The notes: generated from the sequence alone by a model not told the origin. A stretch of DNA of 41,070 nucleotides from Gammaproteobacteria bacterium (GCA_013289615.1 JABCZO010000035.1:1-41070), one strand, 5' to 3'; positions 21,033-30,171 are shown, counted from the first letter of the stretch. Numbers and translations are program-made.

Positions 21033-21512
21033 GTGGCAATGCAACATTACCGGACGGAAGGTTTTAAGGCGCGCAGCAGCGTTGGCTATCTGCTCAAGCG
21101 GGCGCATGCGCTAATGGTCGATCAGTTGGAGGCGGCCGTGGCCGGCAGCGACATCACCGCCACCCAATGGGTCGTGCTGATGCACCTGCGCGATGGGCTG
21201 GCGATCAATGCCGCTGACCTGTGCTTGCAACTGCGACACGATAGTGGCGCGCTGACGCGGGTCATCGACCAGCTCGAGGCCCGCGGCCTGGTGCAGCGCG
21301 AGCGCAGCCGCGAGGATCGGCGCGCGGTTCAACTGCGATTGACCGAGGCCGGTACCGAGACCGTCGCGTCGCTGGTCCCCAGCGTAGTGGACAAGCTTAA
21401 TTTCGCGCTGCGCGAGTTCTCGCGCGCCGAGGCGGCGGAGCTGAGCCGCCTGCTGAGCAAGCTGATCGCCAGTGTCGACGCCAGCGGCGCCAAGTCGGGG
21501 CAGGCCGCATGA
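21033..21512 (+). CDS. MarR-family transcriptional repressor
   Basis: Winged-helix regulator of 159 residues that probably represses the efflux operon it heads and is released by small aromatic or drug-like ligands. Seen: SVGYLLKRAHALM at the dimer helix, TATQWVVLMHLRDG, the recognition region CLQLRHDSGALTRVIDQLEARGLVQR and the wing RSREDRRAVQLRLTEAG. GTG 21033 has AAGG six bases upstream and is preferred; ATG 21039 is the alternative. The stop overlaps the next start (ATGA). The palindrome just upstream fits autoregulation. Confidence 0.93.
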   Translation: MAMQHYRTEGFKARSSVGYLLKRAHALMVDQLEAAVAGSDITATQWVVLMHLRDGLAINAADLCLQLRHDSGALTRVIDQLEARGLVQRERSREDRRAVQLRLTEAGTETVASLVPSVVDKLNFALREFSRAEAAELSRLLSKLIASVDASGAKSGQAA

Positions 21513-22939
21513 AACCGGTCGGCGCAGGTTTTCGATGGCTGATCGCGGGACTGGCCGCGCTGCTTTTCGCCTGTGCCACGCCGCCCAGGGGCGAAGCGCA
21601 GCATGCCGTCATCAAGGACTTGAGGCCGGGGCTGGTTGGTGCCCCGGTCACGCCGGCACCGCAAGCCTGGTGGCAGGAGTTTGGCGACTTGCAGCTCGAT
21701 CGGCTGGTCGACCAGGCACTGAGCGATAACCCGGGGTTGGAGCAGGCCGCCGCGCGCCTGCGCCTGGCCGAGGCACAGGCGCAGGCGGCCCGCGCTGCGC
21801 AGCTGCCCGGCGCGTCGCTGCGCGGCGGTGAAACGCGGCTGAAGATCCCGAGTGGCTTTCCGCAGGCGATCGCCGGCGGACAGAGCGTGTGGCTGGGCGA
21901 TCTGGGTGCGGTGCTGTCCTGGGATCTGGACCTATGGGGCGAGCATGCCGACGCCGCGGCGCAGACGCGGGCTCTGGCCGAGGCGGCCCGTCTTGACATC
22001 GACGATGCACGCTTATTGCTCGCCGGTGCGCTGGTGCAGTCGTATATCGACCTGTTTCGCAGCTATGCGCTGGCCGACATCGCCGAGCGTGCCGAAGGGC
22101 AGCGCGCGAACATCCTGGACATCGCGCGCAAGCGCCTGCAGGCCGGGCTCGATACGCGCGTGGAACTGCGCGAAGCCGAAGGGGCGCTACCGCAGGCGCG
22201 GCTCGCCCTGACACAGGCGCAGTCGGCGCAGGCGCTGGCGGTGCACCAGCTGGCCGCGCTCGCTGGGCGCGGCGCGGATGCCTACGCCGGGATCACGCGC
22301 CCGCAGTTGAATCTCACCGCCGTGCTGCCGCTGCCGAGCGAGCTGCCGGTGAACCTGCTGGCGCGCCGTCCGGATGTGATCGCGGCGCGCTCGCGCATCG
22401 AGGCCGCCGACGCACAGAAGCGCGCCGCCAGCGCGGCGTTCTATCCGAACATCACGCTGACCGCGCTGGCCGGTTTCGCCTCGTTCAGCCTGACCGACCT
22501 GATCGGCGCGAAATCCTTCGGCTACGGGGCCGGTCCGGGTCTGTCGCTGCCGCTGTTCGATGGCGGCCGCCTGCGAGCGGCGTATCGCGGCAGCGAAGCA
22601 GGCCTCGACCAGGCAGTGGCAAGCTACGATGACACGGTGGTGCGCGCGGTGCACCAGGCTGCCGACCAGCTCAGCCTGATCGATGCGCTGGGCGCGGAGT
22701 TGGCCGAGCAGCGCGAGTCGCTGAACGCCGCCGAGGAAGCCTACCGCCTGGCCGAGGAGCGTTACCGTGCCGGGCTGGCCGGCTACCTGACGGTACTCAA
22801 CGCCGAGACCGAAGTGCTCGACCAACGCCGTCAGCAGGTTGATCTGGATGCCTCGCTGGCACTGGCCCGGGTGTCGCTGCTGCTGGCCGTGGGCGGCAGC
22901 TTCCATGCCGCGGCGGTGCAGAGCATCGCCGCCCGATGA
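21509..22939 (+). CDS. Outer-membrane efflux lipoprotein (NodT family)
   Basis: Second TolC/OprM-type channel of the window, 476 residues, serving the EmrAB-like pump encoded next. The signal peptide ends in LFAC (lipobox), followed by AWWQEFGDLQLDRLVDQAL. NLLARRPDVIAARSRIEAADAQ and RYRAGLAGYLTVLNAETEVL are the two family landmarks. It is distinct in sequence from the RND channel at 19.0-20.6 kb, so not a local duplication. Start overlaps the MarR stop as ATGA. Confidence 0.93.
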   Translation: MKPVGAGFRWLIAGLAALLFACATPPRGEAQHAVIKDLRPGLVGAPVTPAPQAWWQEFGDLQLDRLVDQALSDNPGLEQAAARLRLAEAQAQAARAAQLPGASLRGGETRLKIPSGFPQAIAGGQSVWLGDLGAVLSWDLDLWGEHADAAAQTRALAEAARLDIDDARLLLAGALVQSYIDLFRSYALADIAERAEGQRANILDIARKRLQAGLDTRVELREAEGALPQARLALTQAQSAQALAVHQLAALAGRGADAYAGITRPQLNLTAVLPLPSELPVNLLARRPDVIAARSRIEAADAQKRAASAAFYPNITLTALAGFASFSLTDLIGAKSFGYGAGPGLSLPLFDGGRLRAAYRGSEAGLDQAVASYDDTVVRAVHQAADQLSLIDALGAELAEQRESLNAAEEAYRLAEERYRAGLAGYLTVLNAETEVLDQRRQQVDLDASLALARVSLLLAVGGSFHAAAVQSIAAR

Positions 22940-22990
22940 TGCACCGATGATGCTGTGAGCCAAGGCAACATTTCAGCAACGAGAATCGAC

Positions 22991-24187
22991 ATGGACCAAC
23001 CCCCTGCGACCAACAACCACACCCGTAACCGCGCGTTGCTGATTCTCGCTGTCGTGACAGTCGTCGGCGGGCTGGTGTGGCTGACGCACCTGTACCTGGT
23101 GGGCCGCTATTACCAGACTACCGATGACGCCTATATCAGTAGCGATCTGGTGCAGATCACCAGCGAGGTGCCGGGCACGGTGATCGCCGTGAACGTGGAC
23201 GACACGCAGAGTGTCGAGCGCGGCCAGGTGCTGGCGGTGCTCGATCCGGCGGACGCGCAGGTGGCGATCGGCAGTGCCGAGGCACAGCTGGCGCGGGCAG
23301 TGCGCAACGTGCGTGCCCTGTTCGCGCAGCGCGACCAGCTGCAGGCGCAAATTGCGCAGCGCGTATCCGACCTCGGGCGCGCTCAGGACGATCTGGATCG
23401 CCGCCAGGGCCTGCTGGCCGACGGCGCCGTGTCGGGCGAGGAGCTGTCGCATTCGCGTGACGCGCTGGCGGTGGCGCGTGCCGCGCTCAACGCCGCGCGC
23501 GAACAGCTCAATGCGACCGAAGCGCAGACCCAGGGCACCACGATCGCAACCCATCCGCAGGTGCTGGACGCCGAAGCCGCGGTGCGCAACGTCGCGCTGG
23601 CGCTGCACCGCACCGAGCTGCGGGCACCGGTCTCGGGCGTGATCGCCAAGCGCTCGGTGCAGGTCGGTCAGCGCGTGGCAGCGGGCAGTCCGCTGATGGC
23701 CCTGGTGCCACTCGATGACGTCTGGGTGGATGCCAATTTCAAGGAAGTACAGCTGCGCACCATGCGGGTGGGACAGCCGGTCACGCTGCACGCGGATCTG
23801 TACGGCAATGGCGTGGATTTCCACGGCCGTCTCGCCGGGCTGTCCGCCGGCAGCGGCAGCGCGTTCGCGCTGCTGCCGCCGCAGAACGCTTCCGGCAACT
23901 GGATCAAGATCGTGCAGCGCGTACCGGTACGCATCACGCTCGACCCGCAGGAGCTGAAGGCGCACCCGCTGCGCGTGGGTTTGTCGATGACGGTCAAAGT
24001 GGATGTGCACGACACCACAGGTCCCGTGGTATCGAGCCAGGTGCGCAACCTGCCGCAACCGACCCAGGAAAGTGCCGGCGATGACCCGCAGCTGCAGGAG
24101 CGCATCGACCGGATCGTGGCGCTAAATGCGGGACGCGATGGCAGTCGGACGTCGATAGCACGCGCCGCTGCTGTGCCGGTGCGGTGA
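22991..24187 (+). CDS. emrA: EmrA-like membrane-fusion protein (HlyD family)
   Basis: Periplasmic adaptor of an EmrAB-type drug pump. From ATG 22991 there are 398 residues: a cytoplasmic tip, one membrane segment (ALLILAVVTVVGGLVWL), then the family text TDDAYISSDLVQITSEVPG, a lipoyl half, a long Ala/Gln/Arg coiled-coil hairpin and LRAPVSGVIAKRSVQVGQRV. An in-frame GTG at 22955 would add 12 polar residues; ATG 22991 gives the usual EmrA N-terminus and is preferred. The stop overlaps the emrB start (GTGA). Confidence 0.92.
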   Translation: MDQPPATNNHTRNRALLILAVVTVVGGLVWLTHLYLVGRYYQTTDDAYISSDLVQITSEVPGTVIAVNVDDTQSVERGQVLAVLDPADAQVAIGSAEAQLARAVRNVRALFAQRDQLQAQIAQRVSDLGRAQDDLDRRQGLLADGAVSGEELSHSRDALAVARAALNAAREQLNATEAQTQGTTIATHPQVLDAEAAVRNVALALHRTELRAPVSGVIAKRSVQVGQRVAAGSPLMALVPLDDVWVDANFKEVQLRTMRVGQPVTLHADLYGNGVDFHGRLAGLSAGSGSAFALLPPQNASGNWIKIVQRVPVRITLDPQELKAHPLRVGLSMTVKVDVHDTTGPVVSSQVRNLPQPTQESAGDDPQLQERIDRIVALNAGRDGSRTSIARAAAVPVR

Positions 24188-25722
24188 ACTCGCCGCCTGG
24201 CAGCGCGCCGCTGAGAGGCTCGCACCTCGCACTGGTAGCATTTGCCCTGGCGCTCGGCACGTTCATGCAGGTGCTCGACACCAGCATCGCGAACGTCGCC
24301 ATCCCGACCATCGCCGGCAACCTCGGGGTTGCACCCGATCAGGGTACCTGGGTCATCACCTCGTTCGCGGTCAGCAACGGCATATCGGTGCCGCTCACCG
24401 GATGGCTGATGATGCGCTACGGCGTGGTGCGCACCTTCGTGCTCTCGGTACTGGCATTCACGGCGGCATCGTTTCTGTGCGGTGCGGCCTGGAGCCTGTC
24501 GTCGCTGGTGGTGTTCCGGGTGCTGCAGGGCGCGGTATCCGGGCCGATGATTCCGGGCTCGCAGGCGCTGCTGCTGGCATTGTTCCCGCCTGAGAAGAAA
24601 GGTACGGCGCTCGCCATCTGGTCGATCACGACGCTGGCGGCCCCGGTCACCGGTCCGGTTCTCGGCGGCTACATCTCCGATAACTGGAGCTGGCCGTGGA
24701 TCTTCTATATCAACGTGCCGGTCGGCGTGTTGTCCGGATTGGTCTGCTGGCACTATCTGAAGCGGCGTGACACGCGCACCAGGCAGCTGCCGATCGACAC
24801 CGTGGGCCTGGGACTGCTGATCGTGTGGGTCGGTGCGCTGCAGGTCATGCTCGACAAGGGCAAGGACCTGGACTGGTTCTCGTCAACACCGATCGTGGTG
24901 CTCACCGTCGTGGCGCTGATCTGCTTTGTCGCATGGCTGATCTGGGAGCTGACGGCGCGCTACCCGATCGTTGACCTGTCGCTGTTCAAGTCCCGTAATT
25001 TCAGCCTCGGTACGGTGTCCTATTGCCTGGGTTACGCGGTGTTCTTCGGCAACATCGTACTGCTGCCGCTGTGGCTGCAGACCCAGCTGGGCTACACGGC
25101 GACCTGGGCCGGCCTGGTCGCGATGCCGGCCGGCGTGGTGTCGGTGCTGGTGTCGCCGTTCGCCGGCCGCCTGATCGGTAAGGTCGATGCGCGCTGGATG
25201 GCCTCGCTCGGCTTCCTGGCGTTCGCGATCTCCTATTTCATGCGCGCCGGGCTGACCGCCGATGCGAGCTTTTCGGCGTTCGTGATGCCACAGCTGGTGA
25301 TGGGCATCGGCATGGGAACATTCTTCGTCGCGATGATTTCCATCCTGCTCGACGGCTTTGCGCCCGAGCGCATGCCATCGGCCTCGGGCGTGTCGAACTT
25401 CCTGCGCATCATCTCCAGCGCCTTTGCCACCTCGATTACGACTACGTTCTGGGATCGGCACGAGGCGTTGCACCAGACGCGATTGGCGGAGAGTTCGAGC
25501 GCCTATGGTCAGAACCTGCAGGATGCGGTCGGCGGCCTGCAGGCGCTGGGCGTGGACGGTAGCCGGGCGATCGGTGTGCTGTCCCAGGCACTGGAGCACC
25601 AGGCCTACCTGATGTCGTCGCTGGATTATTTCTGGATCTCGGGTTGGCTGACACTGCTGCCGCTGGCGCTGGTGTGGCTAACGCGCCGGCCGCGCGCCAC
25701 GGCGGCGGCGGCCGCTGAATAA
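24184..25722 (+). CDS. emrB: EmrB-like MFS multidrug transporter (DHA2, 14 TM)
   Basis: Proton-driven drug/H+ antiporter of 512 residues starting at GTG. Seen: TM1 motif MQVLDTSIANVAIPTIAGNLG, the following DQGTWVITSFAVSNGISVPLTGWL, PVTGPVLGGYISDNWSWPWIFYINVPVG (motif C region), and a second half consistent with 14 membrane spans. With the upstream lipoprotein and EmrA-like adaptor it forms a complete tripartite MFS pump. Substrates cannot be read from the sequence; EmrB relatives export hydrophobic uncouplers and antibiotics. Confidence 0.93.
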   Translation: MNSPPGSAPLRGSHLALVAFALALGTFMQVLDTSIANVAIPTIAGNLGVAPDQGTWVITSFAVSNGISVPLTGWLMMRYGVVRTFVLSVLAFTAASFLCGAAWSLSSLVVFRVLQGAVSGPMIPGSQALLLALFPPEKKGTALAIWSITTLAAPVTGPVLGGYISDNWSWPWIFYINVPVGVLSGLVCWHYLKRRDTRTRQLPIDTVGLGLLIVWVGALQVMLDKGKDLDWFSSTPIVVLTVVALICFVAWLIWELTARYPIVDLSLFKSRNFSLGTVSYCLGYAVFFGNIVLLPLWLQTQLGYTATWAGLVAMPAGVVSVLVSPFAGRLIGKVDARWMASLGFLAFAISYFMRAGLTADASFSAFVMPQLVMGIGMGTFFVAMISILLDGFAPERMPSASGVSNFLRIISSAFATSITTTFWDRHEALHQTRLAESSSAYGQNLQDAVGGLQALGVDGSRAIGVLSQALEHQAYLMSSLDYFWISGWLTLLPLALVWLTRRPRATAAAAAE

Positions 25723-25749
25723 GGTCGACGGACAGGCAAGGAGAACGGC

Positions 25750-26193
25750 ATGAGTCGAGAGGAAGTGACTGAAAAGATCCTCGTCAGCAAACTAAGGCAG
25801 GGCGTGAAGTGGACTGATGTGGCGGCCAAGGTCGGTCTGAGCAAGGAATGGGTCACCGCGGCCTGCCTGGGCCAGATGACACTGAACGCGGAGCAGGCGG
25901 CCGTGATCGGGGAGCTGTTCAGCCTGAGCGAGCAGGAGCGCAAGTGGCTGACGGTCGTGCCTTACAAGGGATCGCTGCCCACCTGCGTGCCGACCGATCC
26001 GCTGATCTACCGCTTCTATGAACTGGTCAATGTCTATGGCACCACGATCAAGGAATTGATTCACGAGGAATTCGGCGACGGCATCATGAGCGCGATCGAT
26101 TTCACGATGGAGCTGAAGCGCGAGGCTGACCCGAAGGGCGATCGGGTGCGCATCCTCATGTCGGGCAAGTTCCTGCCGTACAAGACCTACTAA
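25750..26193 (+). CDS. cynS: Cyanate hydratase (cyanase)
   Basis: Decomposes cyanate with bicarbonate to ammonia and CO2. The 147 residues have the N-terminal helix-turn-helix-like domain (VTEKILVSKLRQGVKWTDVA) and the C-terminal catalytic part, with the active-site triad visible as Arg88 and Glu91 in YRFYEL and Ser114 in GDGIMSAIDF. AAGGAGA precedes the ATG. It lies 27 bp after emrB on the same strand and may be the last gene of the MarR operon. The usual partners CynT (carbonic anhydrase), CynX and CynR are absent. The 13 bp to modC hold the palindrome GGCCGCGGCC. Confidence 0.95.
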   Translation: MSREEVTEKILVSKLRQGVKWTDVAAKVGLSKEWVTAACLGQMTLNAEQAAVIGELFSLSEQERKWLTVVPYKGSLPTCVPTDPLIYRFYELVNVYGTTIKELIHEEFGDGIMSAIDFTMELKREADPKGDRVRILMSGKFLPYKTY

Positions 26194-26206
26194 AGGCCGC
26201 GGCCGG

Positions 26207-27277
26207 CTAATTCATCAGCGCCACGCTCTTCACCTGCGCGTACAGCGCGATGCCGGGCGCAATCGACAGCTGGGTCACCGCGCGCAGCGTAATGCGTGCC
26301 AGCAGCGGCCGCCCGCCGACGTCGATGCGCACCAGCCGCTGCGCCGGATCGCGGTCATCGCTGATGTCCATCACGCGCCCCGGGAGGATGTTGGTGATGC
26401 TGGTTTGCTCCGGCGGTCTGAGCGCCAGGCTGACATCGCGCGCATCGATGCGCACCCGGACACGCTGGCCGAGTGGTGCGTCGCGCAGCGAGATCGCGAG
26501 CCGGCCGGCGGCAATGCCGACATAGCTCAGGTGGTATTGCGCGTCGTGCTGCGCGATGACACCCTCGAATACGCTGCCGGCCTCCTCCAGATGGGCCAGC
26601 GGCAGGTCGGGTCGGGTCAGCAGATCATGGATCGGGCCGAATGCCCGCAGAGTGCCGCCTTCCAGCAGCGCGATGTGATCGGCGATGCGCGTCACCTCGC
26701 CGATCTCGTGACTGACGTAGACGATCGGAATCGACAGCGCATCGTGCAGGCGCTCCAGATGCGGCAGGATCTCGGCGCGGCTTGCCAGGTCCAGATTCGA
26801 CAGCGGTTCGTCCATCAACAGTAACTGTGGGCTGGTGAGCAGGGCGCGCGCGATCGCCACGCGCTGGCGCTGACCGGCCGATAACTCGCCGGCGCGGTGA
26901 GCGAGCAGGCTCTCCAGGCCCATGAACTGCACCGCCTGATCGAAACCGATGCGACGCCGTGCGGCCGGCACACGCTGCAGTCCGTACTCCAGGTTGGCAC
27001 GCGCGTCCAGGTGCGAAAACAGGCTCGATTCCTGGAACACATAGCCGAGCGGCCGCTGGTGCGGGGGTAAGAAGTGGTGATCGTCCTGCCAGACATCGGC
27101 GTTGAAGCGTACCGTGGCGCGCGGCGCACGCTCGAGTCCGGCGATGCATCGCAGCAGCGTGGTCTTGCCAGACCCCGAGCGCCCGAACAGCGCGGTGATG
27201 CCACTGTCGGGAAACTCGCAATCGACCGTCAGCCTGAAATCCGGGCGTGACCAGGAAATGTCGAGCGCCAGGCTCAC
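26207..27277 (-). CDS. modC: Molybdate ABC transporter ATP-binding protein
   Basis: Energises molybdate import. The 356 residues have Walker A GRSGSGKTTLLR, the ABC signature LSAGQRQRVAIARAL, Walker B LLLMDEPLSNLD, the switch His in VYVSHEIGE, and a C-terminal TOBE/Mop-like domain (about residues 290-352) that can bind oxyanion. Start is GTG 27277, seven bases after the modB stop. Last gene of the operon, convergent with cynS. Confidence 0.94.
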   Translation of the reverse strand: MSLALDISWSRPDFRLTVDCEFPDSGITALFGRSGSGKTTLLRCIAGLERAPRATVRFNADVWQDDHHFLPPHQRPLGYVFQESSLFSHLDARANLEYGLQRVPAARRRIGFDQAVQFMGLESLLAHRAGELSAGQRQRVAIARALLTSPQLLLMDEPLSNLDLASRAEILPHLERLHDALSIPIVYVSHEIGEVTRIADHIALLEGGTLRAFGPIHDLLTRPDLPLAHLEEAGSVFEGVIAQHDAQYHLSYVGIAAGRLAISLRDAPLGQRVRVRIDARDVSLALRPPEQTSITNILPGRVMDISDDRDPAQRLVRIDVGGRPLLARITLRAVTQLSIAPGIALYAQVKSVALMN

Positions 27278-27284
27278 ACGAGGC

Positions 27285-27983
27285 TCACGCGCTGGCCGCG
27301 ATTTCGGGTACGCGCCGATTGGCGGCGTAGACGATCAGCAGAAGTGCGAAACAGGCGATCAGCAGGGTGAGCGACAGGCGTTGTGCCGCGGCGTAATCGA
27401 ACGCCTCTGCGTGATTGAAGATGACGATCGATGCGGTCTGCGTGCGTCCGGGAATATTGCCGCCGAGCATCAGCACCACGCCGAATTCCCCCAGCGTGTG
27501 GGCGAAAGCCAGCACCGAGCCGGTGATGAATCCGCGCCGCGCTAGCGGCACGGCGACGGTGAAGAAACGATCGAGCGGTGATGCGCGCAGCGTCGCGGCG
27601 ACCTCGAGTGCACGCACGCCGACACTCTGAAACGCGCCCTGCAGTGGCTGTATGACGAACGGCATCGAGTACAGCATCGAGCCCAGCACCAGCCCGCCGA
27701 AACTGAAGGCCAGCGGCTGCATGCCGAGTCCATGCATCAGCCTGCCGCCCCATCCGTGCGGGCCGAGGAACAGCAGCAGGTAGAAGCCGAGCACCGTCGG
27801 CGGCAGCACCAGCGGCAGGGCCGCCATGGCCTCGCCGACCACGCGCAGCCGCGAGCGCGTCATCGCCAGCCACCATGCCATCGGTGTGCACAACAGCAGC
27901 AGTAACACCACCGTGATGGCCGCGAGCTTCAGCGAGATCCACAGCGCGACCAGGTCGTCAGGGGAATAGAAACTCGCGCTCAT
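27285..27983 (-). CDS. modB: Molybdate ABC transporter permease
   Basis: Inner-membrane channel of the molybdate importer. From ATG 27983 it has 232 residues with about five membrane spans; the family text PLVLPPTVLGFYLLLFLG and the coupling loop EVAATLRASPLDRFFTVAVPLARRGF are clear, as is AHTLGEFGVVLMLGGNIPG. The start overlaps the modA stop (ATGA). A longer in-frame version starting at 28046 lies inside modA and is rejected. Confidence 0.94.
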   Translation of the reverse strand: MSASFYSPDDLVALWISLKLAAITVVLLLLLCTPMAWWLAMTRSRLRVVGEAMAALPLVLPPTVLGFYLLLFLGPHGWGGRLMHGLGMQPLAFSFGGLVLGSMLYSMPFVIQPLQGAFQSVGVRALEVAATLRASPLDRFFTVAVPLARRGFITGSVLAFAHTLGEFGVVLMLGGNIPGRTQTASIVIFNHAEAFDYAAAQRLSLTLLIACFALLLIVYAANRRVPEIAASA

Positions 27984-28789
27984 TCCCTGACATGGTAACC
28001 GGCTGCCTTGATGGTGGCGATGGCCTCCGGATCCTTGCGCAGCCAATTCAGGAACGCCTCGGCCGCCGCTCGTTTGCTGCTGCTGGCCAGGATCAGGGCG
28101 TCCTGATCCAGCGGCGCGTACATCGATTGCGGCGGCAGCCAGTACGAGCCGGCGATCCCATCGGCGTTGCTGAGCTGCGACAGCGCGACAAAAGCCATGT
28201 CGACATTTCCGGTGGCGGCGAACTGCCAGGCCTGGTTGATGTTTTCGCCGACGGCGAGCTTCTTGTCCTGGTTGAGCTTATCCCACAGGCCCAGTGCCGC
28301 GAGCACCTGCTGCGCGGCTGCACCGTACGGGGCGATGCGCGGCTCGGCGATGCCAATCATTCGATAACTGCCGCTGCGTAATACCTTGCCGTCGCGGTCC
28401 ACGACACCGGCTTTAGGACTCCAAAGCACCAGCGTGCCGGTCGCATAGGTGAAGCGGCTGCCGGCGACGCCTAAGCCGTCGGCTTCGAGCTGCCTGGGGC
28501 GATCGGTGTCGGCCGACAACAGCACATCGAACGGCGCGCCCTCGCGGATCTGCGTATAGAACTGTCCGGACGAGCCGGAACTGAGTACCAGCTGGTTGCC
28601 ACTCGCCCGCTCGAATTTCGGCGCCAGCTTCTGCAGCGTGCCGAAGAAATTGGCCGCTACCGCGACATTGAGCTGCTCGGCACCGGCCGGTAGCGCGACC
28701 GATGCAACGACCGATGCCGCGAGCAGCAGCCATAGCGCGCGCCACCCTGGTCCGATGCATGGCATGCCGCGTGGTGCGCGGCTAGTCAT
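27980..28789 (-). CDS. modA: Molybdate-binding periplasmic protein
   Basis: Captures molybdate or tungstate in the periplasm. 269 residues from ATG 28789: a signal peptide (ALWLLLAASVVASVALPAGA) followed by LNVAVAANFFGTLQKLAPKFE, SSGSSGQFYTQIREGAPFDVLLSAD and GTLVLWSP, all typical of ModA. The start is within the last bases of modE (8-bp overlap). A TTG three codons upstream and an ATG eight codons downstream are other possible starts; the mature protein is the same. Confidence 0.94.
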   Translation of the reverse strand: MTSRAPRGMPCIGPGWRALWLLLAASVVASVALPAGAEQLNVAVAANFFGTLQKLAPKFERASGNQLVLSSGSSGQFYTQIREGAPFDVLLSADTDRPRQLEADGLGVAGSRFTYATGTLVLWSPKAGVVDRDGKVLRSGSYRMIGIAEPRIAPYGAAAQQVLAALGLWDKLNQDKKLAVGENINQAWQFAATGNVDMAFVALSQLSNADGIAGSYWLPPQSMYAPLDQDALILASSSKRAAAEAFLNWLRKDPEAIATIKAAGYHVRE

Positions 28790-29594
28790 TGACGGCAATC
28801 AGCACGTGCGAGGATTTGATCAATGCGCTGCAGTCGGCGCCCGGCGCCAGGCCCAGCTCCTTTAACGCCTCGTTGGTGATGATCGCCGTCAGCAGCCGCC
28901 GGCCGGGCAATTGGATCTTGACCTCGGCGTTGACGCCGCCCGCGAGCACCTCGGTGACGGTGCCGCGCAGCTGATTGCGGGCGCTGACACGGATATTGGC
29001 GTCCGGCGACAGCACGATGAAACTCGCCTTGATCAGCGCCACGGCGGCGCGTCCCGGCTTCAGGTCGAGATCCTCGACCGCGTCGTTGGTGATGTTAGCG
29101 AAGATCTCCAGGCCCTCGCCCAGGTCAAGAATCACATCGGCGTTGACGGCGCCCCTGCGCACCGCCTTGACGACGCCGCGAAACTGGTTGCGTGCACTGG
29201 TTCTCATGGTGATTGCCTTCATCAGTTCGTTGAGCTTGTGGAAATCGTGCACCTGCGCCTGCATCTGATCCAGCAACTGCTGATAGCCGGATTGCAGCAG
29301 TCGATACAGCCGTACCAGCCGATGACCATGCTCGGTGAGATAGCTGCCGCCGCCATGCTGACCGCCGGTGGCGCGGATCAGCAGCGGCTTGTCGGCGACA
29401 TTGTTCATCGCGTCCACCGCATCCCAGGCGGCCTTGTAGCTCAGGCCGACGTCTTTCGCCGCCGCAGTGATCGAGCCGGTGCGATCGATACTCTCCAGCA
29501 GCGCGATGCGGCTCTCGCCGACAAACTTCTTGCCCTTGCGACCCAGCCACAGACCGCCGTGAATAGCGAGCGCTGCCGGTTTTGCCTTAGGCAT
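28782..29594 (-). CDS. modE: Molybdate-responsive regulator ModE
   Basis: Senses molybdate and represses its own uptake operon. From ATG 29594, 270 residues: an N-terminal winged helix (about 15-120, with DRTGSITAAAKDVGLSYKAAWDAVDAMN) and two Mop domains, each opening with the molybdate-binding SARNQ motif (TSARNQFRGVV and VSARNQLRGTV). An AAGGCGGGG precedes the ATG. In E. coli modE is divergent; here it is second in the same operon. Confidence 0.95.
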   Translation of the reverse strand: MPKAKPAALAIHGGLWLGRKGKKFVGESRIALLESIDRTGSITAAAKDVGLSYKAAWDAVDAMNNVADKPLLIRATGGQHGGGSYLTEHGHRLVRLYRLLQSGYQQLLDQMQAQVHDFHKLNELMKAITMRTSARNQFRGVVKAVRRGAVNADVILDLGEGLEIFANITNDAVEDLDLKPGRAAVALIKASFIVLSPDANIRVSARNQLRGTVTEVLAGGVNAEVKIQLPGRRLLTAIITNEALKELGLAPGADCSALIKSSHVLIAVND

Positions 29595-29604
29595 GCGCCC
29601 CGCC

Positions 29605-30153
29605 TTAATCCACGTGGGTGATCGTGACGCGCAGACTTGCAGCGGCCGCAGCACTGAACTGCAGCACCAGTTGCGGGCCAGCCGGCAGCGCGAACTGCAC
29701 GATCTTATGCGGCGCGACGCATCCCGGGCGCCCCTGGAAGCCGCTCGAGCCGATCATCTTGCCGTCGGCCAGCACGTCGATCCAGGCCGGCTGGTCCATG
29801 GATATCCGGTAGCTGCCCGCCTGCGGCAGCTGCAGGCGCGCCAGGCCGGCATAGGCGGCGTCGCTAACCGACTTCTTGCCCGGCGCCAACAGCATGGTGA
29901 CCTGGCCCTGATCGCCAAGCTGCAATTCGTACAGCCGATCGGGCGCCAGCAGCGGCGACGATCTCAGCTCACGGCCGGCGGCGATCGATTGCGGCGCGGC
30001 GGCGAATAGCGCGCGCTCGCGCGCCACGTTCCAGCTAAATCCGGCGCACGGGTCCTGGTCCGCGATCGCGCTTTGCGCCGCTACGGCAAGCGCGAGCAGC
30101 AGGTACAGTCGCGCACCACGGGCGCGATTCAACGCTGCGGTCAGAGGCGTCAT
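29605..30153 (-). CDS. Unrecognised secreted protein leading the mod operon
   Basis: Not recognised. From ATG 30153 there are 182 residues with a signal peptide (ARLYLLLALAVAAQSAIA, cut likely after ADQ or AIA) and a mature domain of mostly short strands, containing two cysteines (DPCAGFSW and GRPGCVAPHK) that could form a disulfide. There is no membrane anchor or lipobox, so it is probably periplasmic. Ten bases separate it from modE, so it is almost surely co-transcribed. A GTG at 30183 would add ten residues, but ATG 30153 gives a cleaner signal peptide. A link to molybdate is inferred only from position. Confidence 0.8.
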   Translation of the reverse strand: MTPLTAALNRARGARLYLLLALAVAAQSAIADQDPCAGFSWNVARERALFAAAPQSIAAGRELRSSPLLAPDRLYELQLGDQGQVTMLLAPGKKSVSDAAYAGLARLQLPQAGSYRISMDQPAWIDVLADGKMIGSSGFQGRPGCVAPHKIVQFALPAGPQLVLQFSAAAAASLRVTITHVD

Positions 30154-30171
30154 ATGGACTGTAATATAGCG
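30148..30171 (-). promoter_or_regulatory. ModE-like operator and -10 at the mod operon front
   Basis: Read on the minus strand, the half-sites CGCTATAT and ATATGACG are separated by 8 bp, with CG--ATAT mirrored exactly. This is the same layout as the E. coli ModE box. TATATT inside it also makes a good -10, ending ten bases before the ATG, which itself lies in the second half-site. Binding would block both transcription and possibly a near-leaderless start. Confidence 0.5.

Noticed and set aside
19039..22939. The two outer-membrane factors as a recent tandem duplication
   Set aside because: They share only family landmarks; signal peptides and most of the sequence differ clearly.
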